Shown here piece by piece: positions 8,042-16,961 of a stretch of 64,000 nucleotides of DNA. The stretch spans positions 62,001 to 126,000 of the forward strand of contig NZ_UGSI01000001.1 in the NCBI RefSeq assembly GCF_900454495.1. The letters run 5' to 3'. The position numbers and the translations under genes are program-made. How positions within the stretch are numbered: the first letter of the stretch is position 1; each line of letters begins with the position of its first letter. The notes beneath the pieces were generated by a model. It saw only the letters and a list, made by a program, of their open reading frames with translations. It did no database searches and was not told where the DNA came from. The stretch is from Paenibacillus macerans (lineage in GTDB: Bacteria > Bacillota > Bacilli > Paenibacillales > Paenibacillaceae).

Positions 8042-9058
8042 ATGAATCTGGATTTACGGGAATATTCCGTGCGAACCGATTTGGCCGTTGAAGCGAAGGA
8101 GATGGCGGAGACGGCTCACGGCGGGCCGGTGCAGGGCTTAAACGAGGAGGTAACCGAGCAGGACGGCATTAAAATCACCCGGCTCGACATCACCGATGAC
8201 GCCGCTTCGCGGCAAATCGGCAAGGTCAAGGGCCACTACATTACGATCGAGGTTCCGGGACTGCGCAATCAGGACACCGAACTGCAGGAAAAGGTTGCCG
8301 CCGCTTTTGCCAAAGAATTCACCGCATTTTTAAATAAAATCGGAGTCGGCAGCCATGCCAAAACGCTGGTCGTCGGTCTCGGGAACTGGAATGTGACGCC
8401 CGACGCCTTGGGCCCTTTGGTCGTGGAGAACGTGCTGGTGACCCGCCATTACTTTGAGCTTGCGCCGGATCAGGTGGCTCCGGGGTACCGCCAGGTCAGC
8501 GCCGTAGCCCCCGGGGTGCTGGGGGTTACTGGCATCGAATCGAGCGAAGTGGTACAGGGCATCGTGGACCGGACCCGGCCCGATCTGATCATCGCGATCG
8601 ACGCGCTGGCCTCCCGTTCGCTCGAGCGGGTGAATACGACGATTCAAATCGCCGATATCGGCATTCACCCTGGTTCCGGCATCGGCAATAAAAGAAGAGG
8701 GCTGACGCAGGAGATCCTGGGCATCCCGTGCATCGCGATCGGCGTGCCAACGGTCTGTTACGCTTCGACGATCGTGAACAACGTATTTGATTTAATGAAG
8801 TCGCATTTCAATCAGGAAGCCGGTGAAGGCAAGCAGGCGCAAACGAAGCAGATCATGGGCTTGCTTACCGAGCTCAGCGAAAACGAAAGATTGGGGCTCG
8901 TCAAAGAGGTGCTGGACCCGCTCGGCCATGACCTGATCGTTACACCAAAGGAGATCGACGAATTTATCGAGGATGTCGCGAACGTGATCGCAAGCGGGCT
9001 GAACATCTCCCTGCATGAAGCCGTTACGCCGGAAAACGTCGCGTCCTATACCCATTAA
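8042..9058 (+). CDS. gpr: Germination protease (GPR endopeptidase)
   Basis: GPR degrades small acid-soluble spore proteins in the first minutes of germination. It is made as an inactive zymogen in the forespore and processed by removal of a short propeptide; the N-terminal YSVRTDLAVEA is the conserved region around that cleavage. Other family hallmarks are VVGLGNWNVTPDALGP, IAIDALASRS and GIHPGSGIGN. Length (338 aa) is normal. ATG 8042 follows GGAGG at about 9 bp. It lies between rpsT and spoIIP as in Bacillus, with its own candidate SigG promoter and a terminator. Confidence 0.96.
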   Translation: MNLDLREYSVRTDLAVEAKEMAETAHGGPVQGLNEEVTEQDGIKITRLDITDDAASRQIGKVKGHYITIEVPGLRNQDTELQEKVAAAFAKEFTAFLNKIGVGSHAKTLVVGLGNWNVTPDALGPLVVENVLVTRHYFELAPDQVAPGYRQVSAVAPGVLGVTGIESSEVVQGIVDRTRPDLIIAIDALASRSLERVNTTIQIADIGIHPGSGIGNKRRGLTQEILGIPCIAIGVPTVCYASTIVNNVFDLMKSHFNQEAGEGKQAQTKQIMGLLTELSENERLGLVKEVLDPLGHDLIVTPKEIDEFIEDVANVIASGLNISLHEAVTPENVASYTH

Positions 9059-9115
9059 TTCCGGGCAGCCGGCCCGAAACGCAAATATTGAACACGGTTT
9101 TCGTCAACCGCAGAA

Positions 9116-9154
9116 AAAGATCCGCTAGCCAAATCTAGCGGATTTCTTTTTTTT
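9116..9154 (+). terminator. Terminator after gpr
   Basis: ATCCGCTAG (9120-9128) pairs with CTAGCGGAT (9135-9143), followed by TTCTTTTTTTT. The A-run on the other side could let it work on both strands. Confidence 0.88.
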
Positions 9155-9239
9155 GGGAGAATTTGAGGTTCTACCCTAGCAGCTAGGTTCATAGATTTGG
9201 GATATGAAGTTTGAAAGCGGCTGGAGGAGGACATGCGAA

Positions 9240-10562
9240 ATGAAATTCAGAGCTTTGAACATTGCGAAATTAAGACGGAACCTGCTGTACGTATTGGCGA
9301 TGGGTAGGACCTTTTTGCTGCTGACGGTCATGTCGGTCGTATTTTTTATCTTGCTGGGCGTGTTCGGGATTGCCGAGAAACAGCTTAACACCTCGCCGGT
9401 TTCTTCGATGAAGGGGCTGGCGGCTTCCCTGTCCAGCGGTTTCTTTATGGAGATGGTCGGGATGGAGCTTCCGCATGCGGCTCCAACCAACGAAACGCCC
9501 GCGATATCGGGAAAACACATGACGAATTTCGTGTTCCAACTGTTGACCGACGTCAACCCGTCCGATCCGAAAAGCCTGGTTGCCCGCGAGGTGCCGGGGC
9601 TTGGCGCGGACAGTCCGATTTTGCTGCGAACCGGCTCGGGCAACGGGCTGGCGCAGGCGCCCGAAGATTACCGGCCCGGAAACGGGGCCCACGGGAGCGC
9701 CCCGGATCATCCGGAGCCGGACGAGGATGGCCAGGATGGGACGAACCCGGGCGGGGACGGCGAGGGCGGCACGCCGGAGAATGGCGGCGCCTCGGACGCT
9801 CAGAAACCGGAGCAGGGCGCGGACGCGGAGGAGCCATCGATCAAACCCGGCAACAAAAACATCGTTATGATCTACCATTCTCATCCGCAAGAATCGTATA
9901 ATCCGGTCCTGGGGACGAATGTCGACAACCCCAGCTCGGCGGAAAAGATGAAAAACGTCAGCCTGGTCGGCGACGCGCTGGCCAAGGAGCTCGAGAAGAA
10001 AGGCATTGCCACGCTGCATTCGTACGAAAATTATGCGGACAAAGTTAGCAATTACAACTACAACTATTCATATAAATATTCGCGGGAGACCGTAAAAACG
10101 GCAATGGCCGAAAACGGGCAGCTTAAGTACTTTATCGACATTCACCGCGACTCGCAGCGCCACGACAAAACGACGACGACGATCGGCGGACAGTCCTACG
10201 CGCAGGTGTATTTTATCATCGGGCACGGCAACGAGAATTGGCGTTTGAACGAAGCCTTCGCCAGCTCCATCCACGAGCGCATGGAGAAGTCGTATCCCGG
10301 CATCTCGCGCGGCATTTGGGGCAAAACGTCGTCGCAGGGCAACGGAGAGTACAACCAATCCTTGTCGCCGAACAGCGTGCTGATCGAAATCGGCGGGATC
10401 GACAACACTCAGGAGGAGCTGGATCGGACCGCCAAAGTGCTCGCCGGCATCCTTGCCGATTTGTACTGGGAAAGCCAGGAAGCGGAAAAAGCCGGATCCT
10501 TGACGAAAGACGGCGGGAAGCAAGAGGCGGGCGAAGCGGCGCAGACAAGCAAGAAATCATAG
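9240..10562 (+). CDS. spoIIP: Stage II sporulation protein P, peptidoglycan hydrolase
   Basis: SpoIIP is an amidase/endopeptidase that, with SpoIID and SpoIIM, thins septal peptidoglycan to let the mother-cell membrane engulf the forespore. A signal-anchor helix (residues about 24-42, LLLTVMSVVFFILLGVFG) is followed by a variable acidic Gly/Pro/Glu linker (about 150-205). The catalytic domain then starts at IVMIYHSHPQESY and includes YFIDIHRDS and LIEIGG, the likely metal-binding and catalytic residues. I chose ATG 9240, with GGAGGAGG directly upstream, over the in-frame ATG at 9204. The next gene is yqxA-like, matching Bacillus gene order. Confidence 0.95.
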   Translation: MKFRALNIAKLRRNLLYVLAMGRTFLLLTVMSVVFFILLGVFGIAEKQLNTSPVSSMKGLAASLSSGFFMEMVGMELPHAAPTNETPAISGKHMTNFVFQLLTDVNPSDPKSLVAREVPGLGADSPILLRTGSGNGLAQAPEDYRPGNGAHGSAPDHPEPDEDGQDGTNPGGDGEGGTPENGGASDAQKPEQGADAEEPSIKPGNKNIVMIYHSHPQESYNPVLGTNVDNPSSAEKMKNVSLVGDALAKELEKKGIATLHSYENYADKVSNYNYNYSYKYSRETVKTAMAENGQLKYFIDIHRDSQRHDKTTTTIGGQSYAQVYFIIGHGNENWRLNEAFASSIHERMEKSYPGISRGIWGKTSSQGNGEYNQSLSPNSVLIEIGGIDNTQEELDRTAKVLAGILADLYWESQEAEKAGSLTKDGGKQEAGEAAQTSKKS

Positions 10563-10588
10563 ACTGGATTCGGGAGGACGGGGAGATC

Positions 10589-11143
10589 ATGGCCAAAACG
10601 ACGCGAAAAATATTGCTGTACGGCATTCTGCTTGCGGCGGGCGTAACGCTGGGGATGCAGCTGGCGGATAGCGGGACCGCAACCGTCTATGGGCCGGGGT
10701 ATTCCGGCGGCGAAGCCGGCGCAACCGGCGCAACCGGACAATTTCCGCAGGGTTACGGGAGCGCTGGGGGCGGATACGCTTCTTCGGCTTGGCCCGCGAA
10801 TTCCGCCCAGGGCGGGTCCGGCTGGCAAAGGGGGAACGCCGCTCCCGGCCCGGGTTACGGCTACGGAGGGTATAACTACGATTACAACGGTGCAAACGGC
10901 GGGTATGAAACGGGAGGCAACAGCGGCGGTCCGGTCCCCTCGCAGGGCTTTTCTTCGGGGAACGGGGCCCAAACCGGTCCATCCGGGGGGAATTCCGCCA
11001 TGCAGACGCCCGCCGATCTGCTGCTGCCGCCCCAGCCCCCGCCGCCTGTGGACCGCTTCGCCGACAAAGCGGCGCATTTGCTGCAGCAGGCATCGCAAAA
11101 GAGCATCCATTGGGTCGCCTCTTTATTCGACCAAACGGAATGA
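10589..11143 (+). CDS. YqxA-like membrane-anchored protein (DUF3679-type)
   Basis: The protein has 184 aa. An N-terminal membrane helix (ILLYGILLAAGVTLGMQLAD) is followed by a Gly/Tyr/Ser-rich low-complexity region and a short conserved end (DRFADKAAHLLQQASQKSI). GVxLGMQxA in the first helix and position right after spoIIP resemble Bacillus YqxA, whose function is not known to me. The frame is open further upstream inside spoIIP, but ATG 10589 has GGGGAG in front. The glycine-rich middle is much longer than in the Bacillus protein. Confidence 0.65.
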   Translation: MAKTTRKILLYGILLAAGVTLGMQLADSGTATVYGPGYSGGEAGATGATGQFPQGYGSAGGGYASSAWPANSAQGGSGWQRGNAAPGPGYGYGGYNYDYNGANGGYETGGNSGGPVPSQGFSSGNGAQTGPSGGNSAMQTPADLLLPPQPPPPVDRFADKAAHLLQQASQKSIHWVASLFDQTE

Positions 11144-11263
11144 CGAGCCCCGCTCTCCGGGAAACTTACGGATTTACGGTTTATAACAGGTGCCGGCTTT
11201 GTTATACTATTGTTAGATTATTATTTGAACCGTTAGTAAGACTATTCGGAGGTAGGAACCCGC

Positions 11264-12346
11264 TTGAAAAAAGTTACGATGCAGCAAATCGCCGATCATT
11301 TGGGTGTCTCAAAGTTCGTCGTTTCCAAGGCGTTATCCGGTAAAGGCGGAGTCAGCGAGTCCACCAAGGAGCGGGTCATTCAGGCCGCATCCCGGCTCGG
11401 CTATTTTAATCAAAAGAACGGGTACGTTAAAAACATTGTTCCCGCCGGGGCGCCGCTCTCCCCATCCCCCGGCAAGCAGTCGGTGCTGGTGCTGATGCCC
11501 AATATCCGGTTTCAAAACAAGGAGTCGCTTTATTGGGGAAAATTGCTGGAGGGGATATCCCGCGAGCTTGAACAGCAAGGGCTCGGGATGATTATCGTTT
11601 CGGAGCCGCGGGGTGAGAACTTCATGAGCATCCTGAACCCGGAGGGCATTCTCGGCATGGTGGGCGTCGGCCAGATCGCGACCTCGCTGCTGCTTGAGGT
11701 ACACCGGAGCGGACTGCCGATGGTGCTGGTCGATCATGAAGATCCGCTGATTCCGAGCGATACGGTTTTTGCCAACAACCTGGACGGCATGGCGAGGCTA
11801 ACCAATCATTTGATCGGTTTGGGACATCGCCAGTTGCATTTTGTGGGGAGCTCCGCATTTTCGCGAAGCTTCCGCGACCGCTGGCTCGGCTTTCGCAGCG
11901 CTTTGGAGGAGAACGGTTTGACCCCGCAGGCGGCTGACGATCCGATGCTGAAGCTGGAAGGCGTGGAGACCGGGGCGTTCCATGGCGATGTGGCCGCCTG
12001 GCTTCAGCGCCGGAAAAAAACGCGATCCCTGCCGACGGCGCTGGTGTGCGCGAACGACGCGATCGCCGTGAACGTGTGCTCGGCCCTGGACGAGCTGGGG
12101 TTATCGGTCCCCGGGGATATCGCCGTGACCGGGTTCGACAACATCGACGACGCGGCGCGCCATGCACCGCCGATTACGACGGTGAACGTCCCGAAGGAGG
12201 AACTGGGCCAGCGCGCGGTGAAGAAGCTGTTGGACAGGCTGTCCAAACCGGGCGGGCCGCAGGAGAAAATCATGATTTCGGTAGAGATGGTCTACCGGAA
12301 TTCCACCTCCGAACCGGCAGGAGAGGCCGGAACCGCGCGGAATTGA
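11264..12346 (+). CDS. LacI-family transcriptional regulator
   Basis: The N-terminal helix-turn-helix (MQQIADHLGVSKFVVSKALS, residues about 5-25) is followed by a hinge and a periplasmic-binding-protein-like sugar-sensing domain, ending with the family pattern VAVTGFDN-type (IAVTGFDNIDDAARHAPP). Translation starts at TTG 11264 behind CGGAGGTAGG. It is convergent with the mannan operon on the minus strand, sharing a bidirectional terminator. It is therefore a reasonable candidate regulator of that locus, especially as the other local regulator is broken; this is inferred from position only. Confidence 0.9.
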   Translation: MKKVTMQQIADHLGVSKFVVSKALSGKGGVSESTKERVIQAASRLGYFNQKNGYVKNIVPAGAPLSPSPGKQSVLVLMPNIRFQNKESLYWGKLLEGISRELEQQGLGMIIVSEPRGENFMSILNPEGILGMVGVGQIATSLLLEVHRSGLPMVLVDHEDPLIPSDTVFANNLDGMARLTNHLIGLGHRQLHFVGSSAFSRSFRDRWLGFRSALEENGLTPQAADDPMLKLEGVETGAFHGDVAAWLQRRKKTRSLPTALVCANDAIAVNVCSALDELGLSVPGDIAVTGFDNIDDAARHAPPITTVNVPKEELGQRAVKKLLDRLSKPGGPQEKIMISVEMVYRNSTSEPAGEAGTARN

Positions 12347-12359
12347 CCGCCAACCGCAG

Positions 12360-12405
12360 AAAAAGCGCGAGCCGCAAAGGGATTGCCTTTGCAGTTCGCG
12401 CTTTT
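12360..12405. terminator. Bidirectional terminator between regulator and mannan operon
   Basis: A long stem runs from AAAAAGCGCGA (12360-12370) through CAAAGG to CCTTTG and TCGCGCTTTTT. It lies between convergent genes. Confidence 0.9.
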
Positions 12406-12411
12406 TATTTA

Positions 12412-13593
12412 TTATTGTCCGGCCAAAAACCGCTCGTTGCGCTCGACCAGGCTCAGTCTTTGCTGAACGCAAGCGTAGGAGCGAAGCGGGTCCTCCGGCG
12501 TGTTTATCGCATAGTCGAGCAGCCGGTCAACGGTTGAGGTGGCGACATGGATACGCGTGTCGGAGGAAGCGTAGTAAATGAACACATCACCGTTATCGCG
12601 GGCGATCACGCCGTTGCAGAACACGACGTTCGACACGTCGCCGACCCGCTCTTCGCCTTCCGGGGCGATCAGATGGCCGCCGGGACGATGCGTTACGCGC
12701 TGCGGCTCCTTAAGGTCCGACAGGAAGGCGTACAGCACGTACCGCAGTCCCGCCGCCGTCCCCCGCACGCCGTGGGCGATGTGCAGCCAGCCTTTGTCCG
12801 TTTTGATCGGGGCCGGGCCCTGGCCGTTTTTGACCTCTTTAATCGTATGGTATTTCCGGTCGTCAACGATGATCTCCTCCTCGATCACCGCGTTTTCGAT
12901 CGAATCCGACAGCCCCCAGCCGATGCCGCCGCCGGACCCGGCGTCGATAAAGCCGTCCTGCGGCCGGGTGTAGAACGCGTATTTGCCGTTCACGAATTCC
13001 GGGTGCAGCACGACGTTGCGCTGCTGCGGGGATTTCGTCTTCAGATCGGCCAGGCGCTCCCAGGCGACGAGATCCTTGGTGCGGGCGATGCCGCATTGGG
13101 CCACGGCGCTCGACAGGTCGCCGCGCGGAGCGTCCGGATCTTTCCGTTCCGTGCAGAACAGGCCGTAAATCCAGCCGTCTTCGTGGCGCACGAGCCGCAT
13201 GTCGTACACGTTTACGTCCGGATCTTCGGTTTCCGGCATCACGATCGGGCGATCCCAAAAGCGGAAGCCGTCCACGCCGTTATCGCTTTCCGCCACAGCG
13301 AAGAACGATTTGCGGTCTACGCCTTCGACCCGGGCGACGAGATAAAATTTGCCGTTTAGCTCGATCGCTCCCGGGTTGAATACGCCGTTTACGCCAAGAC
13401 GTTCCATGAAATACGGATTTGTCTCCGGATTGAAATCGTATTTCCAGATCAGCGGCGCGTGTTCCGCCGTCAAAACCGGATAACGGTAGCGGTCGTAGAT
13501 TCCGTTGCCGTAAGGGAGCCTTTCGTTGCGGCGGCTGATTAATTGCTCGTAACGCTCCATCAAATGCTGCTTTCTTTCCTCAAACAGATTCAT
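12412..13593 (-). CDS. GH130_1 4-O-beta-D-mannosyl-D-glucose phosphorylase
   Basis: The 393-aa protein is a glycoside hydrolase family 130 phosphorylase; these enzymes use inorganic phosphate to split beta-mannosides into alpha-mannose-1-phosphate and a sugar. Recognisable elements are GVNGVFNPGAIELNGKFYL, GGGIGWGLSD and GPAPIKTDKGWLHIAHGV. Length and the direct partnership with a cellobiose 2-epimerase gene point to the mannosylglucose-specific subfamily known from Ruminococcus and Bacteroides. It is the last gene of a minus-strand operon (mannanase, epimerase, phosphorylase). Cytoplasmic: no signal peptide. Specificity is inferred from context, not from active-site comparison. Confidence 0.88.
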   Translation of the reverse strand: MNLFEERKQHLMERYEQLISRRNERLPYGNGIYDRYRYPVLTAEHAPLIWKYDFNPETNPYFMERLGVNGVFNPGAIELNGKFYLVARVEGVDRKSFFAVAESDNGVDGFRFWDRPIVMPETEDPDVNVYDMRLVRHEDGWIYGLFCTERKDPDAPRGDLSSAVAQCGIARTKDLVAWERLADLKTKSPQQRNVVLHPEFVNGKYAFYTRPQDGFIDAGSGGGIGWGLSDSIENAVIEEEIIVDDRKYHTIKEVKNGQGPAPIKTDKGWLHIAHGVRGTAAGLRYVLYAFLSDLKEPQRVTHRPGGHLIAPEGEERVGDVSNVVFCNGVIARDNGDVFIYYASSDTRIHVATSTVDRLLDYAINTPEDPLRSYACVQQRLSLVERNERFLAGQ

Positions 13594-13627
13594 TCTTTTT
13601 TCCTCCGTATTATTGAAATTAAAAGTT

Positions 13628-14818
13628 CTATCCCTGCAAACGTCCCAGCATTTCCAGACAAGCCCGGCTGTTATGGTACGGGCATTTCCACGGGCTGACC
13701 TTCGGCTCTCCCGGCAGGGAGGCGCCGCTCTGATCCACGCCCCAGAACCATTCGCCGCGTTCCCGGTCGATCAGGTACGTTTGGATGAACTTCCAGGAAT
13801 TTGCCGCGGCGGTCCGGTACCGCTCGTCGCCGGTCAACTGATAGGCGTTATAGAAGCCGACCATCGCTTCCGCCTGGGGCCACCAATCCTTGTTCGTATC
13901 GGTCAGTCCGCTTGGGCCGGCCTCGTTCCAAATGCCCCCGTCTTTGTCCACGCCTTCGTTGTAAACCGCTTCCGCCATCGCCGCAGCCGTTTCTTTTACA
14001 CGCTGCAGCAGGGCGGGATCGCCAAGCACCCCGGCGGCTTCGACGAGCAGCCAGCTGCCTTCGATGTCATGCCCGTAGGAGATATGGCGGCTCTTGACTT
14101 GCCATTCCTCATCAAAAAACAGCCAAAAATGAGCCTTTTGCGGGTCGATGATATGATCCAGCGTCACCTCGATCAGCTCGGACAGGCTGTGCCGCAGCTC
14201 GGGGGATTTCCATACCCGGTACAGGTTGGTGTACGCCTCCAGCACGTGCAGATGGGTGTTCATCGATTTCTTTTCGTTCAGGTCCTTGTTGCTGAGGCTG
14301 AAGTCGCCGGTTTGCTTCCAGTCGCGGGACAAAGCCTCGATATATCCTTTATGAACAGGGTCATAGCTGTATTTCTCAAGCAGGCGGTAGATGTCCGCCG
14401 CCAAATCCAGCGCCTCCCGGTTCGAAGTGGCGAGGGCATATTCGGCCAAGGCGTAAATGACGAACGCTTGACCGTAAACCTGCTTTTTATCCTGGGCCGG
14501 ACGCCCCTCGCAATCGACCATCCAGTACAAGCCGCCGTGCTCGCGGTCCAGGAAATGCTCCAGCAGATAATCGTAGGCGCGCTGCGCCGTCTCCAGATAT
14601 TCTTCGGAAGGGAAGAGACGGTGGGCGGAAGCAAAGGTCCACAAAATCCGGGCGTTCAGCACCAGCCCTTTGTCGGCTTGGCGCTCGGGTTTCAATTCTT
14701 GATCGATAAAGCCGATGAACCCGCCGCGCTCGGTATCGACCGTATGGTTGATCCAAAACGGCAAAATGTTGTCCTGCAGTTCTTGCCGCAGCTGTTGTAT
14801 CCAATCGAGTTTGTCCAT
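13628..14818 (-). CDS. Cellobiose 2-epimerase (AGE family)
   Basis: This intracellular enzyme interconverts glucose and mannose at the reducing end of beta-1,4-disaccharides, here probably mannobiose to mannosylglucose. It is 396 aa and folds as an (alpha/alpha)6 barrel in the family. Arg57, His250, Glu253 and His382 (in LNARILW, HDIEGSW and CPYHNSR) fall where the essential Arg, two His and Glu of the Ruminococcus enzyme are found. The motif MNTHLHVLEAY is also typical. An AAGGAGG precedes the ATG at 14818. It sits 34 bp before the GH130 gene whose substrate it makes. Confidence 0.93.
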   Translation of the reverse strand: MDKLDWIQQLRQELQDNILPFWINHTVDTERGGFIGFIDQELKPERQADKGLVLNARILWTFASAHRLFPSEEYLETAQRAYDYLLEHFLDREHGGLYWMVDCEGRPAQDKKQVYGQAFVIYALAEYALATSNREALDLAADIYRLLEKYSYDPVHKGYIEALSRDWKQTGDFSLSNKDLNEKKSMNTHLHVLEAYTNLYRVWKSPELRHSLSELIEVTLDHIIDPQKAHFWLFFDEEWQVKSRHISYGHDIEGSWLLVEAAGVLGDPALLQRVKETAAAMAEAVYNEGVDKDGGIWNEAGPSGLTDTNKDWWPQAEAMVGFYNAYQLTGDERYRTAAANSWKFIQTYLIDRERGEWFWGVDQSGASLPGEPKVSPWKCPYHNSRACLEMLGRLQG

Positions 14819-14840
14819 GGGGAATGTGCCTCCTTATCGC

Positions 14841-15794
14841 TTATGGTGAAATTAGTTTGGCGGCGTATGCTTCGGCGACGACAGCTTCGGCGCGTTTGCC
14901 GTAAATGCAGTAGCCGTCATCGGCAGCGGCTTGCTCGCGGCCGTAAAGCTGCGCCGGCCAATCCCACAGCATGAAGCCGCGCACCCAGTCGCGTTCTCCG
15001 CATTTTTGCAGCATCATGCGGTAATAATCGGCCTGCTCGGCTTCGTTGACCGCCCCTTGAAGCGTCCAGTCGTTTGGGATGTTCGCCGAGCCGGTCCGGC
15101 TGGGGCAACCCGCTTCCATAAACAGAAAAGGCTTGCCCAACCGCCGTACAACGTTTTCAATCCGATTCAGCTGCCGCTCCCAATCGCCGACCGGATAGTA
15201 ACCGCTGGAGCTGATAATGTCCACGGCATCCCACCAAACCACGTTATCCTCCTGGTATTTATCGCAGTTATACGTAATGGGGCCGCCGTACACTTTTCTT
15301 ACTTCTCCAATCAGTTCCCGCCACTCCCGCTCGCGCCGGTTGGTCTGTACCATCTCGCAGCCGATGCAGAACATTTCGCAGCCTGATTCCTCGGCGATTT
15401 GCGCAAAATGAACGATAAACTTGCGGTAAGAGGCAAACCAGTCGGCCCACTTGGGTTCGCACGGAACATCTTTGTCAAAGAAGTTGATATGCGCCCGCCA
15501 GGTGCCGTCCGCACAGTTCACGATCGGCTTCAGGCATACCTTCAAGCCAAGCGACTTGGCTTTGCCAATCGCCCACCTGACTTCCTCATCGGTTACCGTC
15601 GGTTCCTTCCAGTAAGGAATTTCCGTCGAGAAGGCCGTCGCTTGCAGCGCGGAAAAAGCGATCGCCGTCCAGTTGACCCCGGTGGATTTCACCATCGTTT
15701 CCATCGAACGGGCCGCGGATTCATTGCCCCATGTGCCTCTAACGCCCATAAACCCCCAGGTCATTCCGGCCACATAAGGCGCTAACGAATTCAT
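14841..15794 (-). CDS. GH113 endo-beta-1,4-mannanase
   Basis: This (beta/alpha)8-barrel protein of 317 aa has no signal peptide, as in the Alicyclobacillus family-113 mannanase, so it should hydrolyse mannooligosaccharides inside the cell. Glu147 (FCIGCEMVQ) and Glu227 (FMEAGCP) are placed like the acid/base and nucleophile of the family. The start is ATG 15794 behind CGAGGTGAG; a GTG four codons earlier is less well placed. It is the first gene of the minus-strand mannan operon and lies downstream of an AT-rich region with a palindromic candidate operator. Lineage neighbours in GH families 5 or 26 look different. Confidence 0.88.
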   Translation of the reverse strand: MNSLAPYVAGMTWGFMGVRGTWGNESAARSMETMVKSTGVNWTAIAFSALQATAFSTEIPYWKEPTVTDEEVRWAIGKAKSLGLKVCLKPIVNCADGTWRAHINFFDKDVPCEPKWADWFASYRKFIVHFAQIAEESGCEMFCIGCEMVQTNRREREWRELIGEVRKVYGGPITYNCDKYQEDNVVWWDAVDIISSSGYYPVGDWERQLNRIENVVRRLGKPFLFMEAGCPSRTGSANIPNDWTLQGAVNEAEQADYYRMMLQKCGERDWVRGFMLWDWPAQLYGREQAAADDGYCIYGKRAEAVVAEAYAAKLISP

Positions 15795-15838
15795 GCAAGA
15801 GCTCACCTCGCCAGCTTAAATTTCTGAATTTTGCTATC

Positions 15839-15875
15839 ATTTGTTATCGTTTGTTATAATAATATTAATAACAAA
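15839..15875. promoter_or_regulatory. Candidate operator upstream of the mannan operon
   Basis: TTTGTTAT (15850-15857) and ATAACAAA (15868-15875) form an inverted repeat with a 10-bp spacer, and a third TTTGTTAT copy lies directly beside it (near 15840-15847). The site lies about 50-80 bp upstream of the mannanase gene in a strongly AT-rich promoter region. Which regulator binds it is unknown. Confidence 0.45.
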
Positions 15876-15965
15876 TTATGATTATGACATTACTATATAT
15901 CTAAAGATCAGGAGAATTCAACACTTTAATTTTGTGGTTTGTTAGCCTGAACAAACTATCAAACG

Positions 15966-15995
15966 CAAAAAAGCCGCCGAGAGCGGCGGTTTTTG
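15966..15995 (-). terminator. Terminator after the broken regulator
   Basis: CCGCCG and CGGCGG stem with AGAG loop, flanked by A- and T-runs. On the minus strand it ends the regulator remnant at 16003 before the mannanase operon begins. Confidence 0.88.
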
Positions 15996-16002
15996 GTGTT
16001 CG

Positions 16003-16618
16003 TCAGAAGAACTGTTTATTGATTGTTTTTACAGAATCCCGGTAAATGATTTTGCCGTGTACCAGCACGCGGACGATATGCCGGCTTGGGTTGGCCACTT
16101 TATCCATGATCGTTTTGACGGCCATGCGCGCCATCTGCACGATGTCTACTTCGACCGTCGTCAACTGCGGGGTGGAGAGCGTAGCGTACACATCGTTGTC
16201 GAAACCGACCACGGAGCAGTCGTCCGGCACGCGGTAACCCATGGCATTCAAGCGCTCGCACAGAATGTAAGCGACCTGGTCGCAGTTGCAGACGAAGGCT
16301 GTGGGCATTTTTTCCGGAAACACGATATCGATGTATCTGCCATGCTCGTCGCGGTCGTTCAGCAGCAGCCGGTCTTCAAAAACCATGCCGTGCTCGAGCA
16401 GCGATTTGTAATAACCGAGATCACGGTCCTGGATGCTGCTGGTGGAATAAATGTTGCCCATGTAGGCGATATCGCGGTGACCGCATTGAATCAATATAGT
16501 TGGTGATTTCATAGGCTCCGTAAAAATTGTCCGTTACGATCGAATCGATCGCGGCGTGTTCGTCGTAAAAATCGAGAAACAGGTTGGGCAAATCCATGTT
16601 TTGCACCGTTTCATGCTG
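16003..16618 (-). pseudogene. Truncated, frameshifted sugar-type regulator (LacI fold sensor domain)
   Basis: Read on the minus strand, the remnant encodes the sugar-binding half of a LacI- or AraR-type regulator: ...LFLDFYDE, TDNFYGAYEITNY, then in a second frame LIQCGHRDIAYMGNIYSTSS, the late motif CSVVGFDNDVYATLSTPQL and a normal C-terminus. The whole DNA-binding part is absent; homology stops at about 16618, where an ABC permease fragment begins on the other strand. A single extra base near 16495-16499 (TATATT, expected TATTTG in frame) splits the rest. Without its helix-turn-helix it cannot act as a repressor. Confidence 0.85.
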
Positions 16619-16924
16619 GACGGGGCGTCTTATTTCACGATTTACTGGAAAATCATTTTACTTTTGCTTGCGCCGGCCATCGTCACGGTGATTATCGTCA
16701 AAGGCGTCAACATTTGCAACGATTTTTATACGCCGTTCCTGTATATGCCCAGCGAGGAGCTGCAGGTGATTTCGACCGCGCTGTTCAAGTTCAAAGGACC
16801 TTACGGCCCGCAGCGGGAAGTCATCTGCGCGGGGATCATGATCACGATCGTGCCGATTCTGATCGCCTTTATCTCCCTGCAAAAATACATCTACAACGGC
16901 TTTGCGCAAGGCTCGGTCAAATAA
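16619..16924 (+). pseudogene. C-terminal fragment of a carbohydrate ABC-transporter permease
   Basis: This fragment starts abruptly within the cytoplasmic loop motif of MalG-type permeases (LDGASYFTIYWKIIL) and continues with the last membrane helices to an intact C-terminus (KYIYNGFAQGSVK). About the first two thirds of the permease are missing, as are the other permease and the binding protein normally encoded upstream. It lies 37 bp before the GH130_2 gene, so it was probably the last transporter gene of that operon. The open frame extends to 16556 only by chance through the regulator remnant. Confidence 0.88.
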
Positions 16925-16961
16925 ATTAACTTAAATCAAGTGGAATGAAAGGAGCAACCTT

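Noticed and set aside
9175..9187. Palindrome CCTAGC-A-GCTAGG before spoIIP as an operator
   Set aside because: Short, single occurrence and no convincing SigE promoter could be aligned around it.
10238..10588. N-terminal extension of the YqxA-like gene into spoIIP
   Set aside because: It overlaps the catalytic region of spoIIP in another frame and has no ribosome binding site; ATG 10589 gives a proper membrane helix.
13613..14974. Open frame of 453 codons on the plus strand opposite the epimerase gene
   Set aside because: The epimerase on the minus strand has all essential residues; the plus frame lacks any recognisable domain and ribosome binding site.
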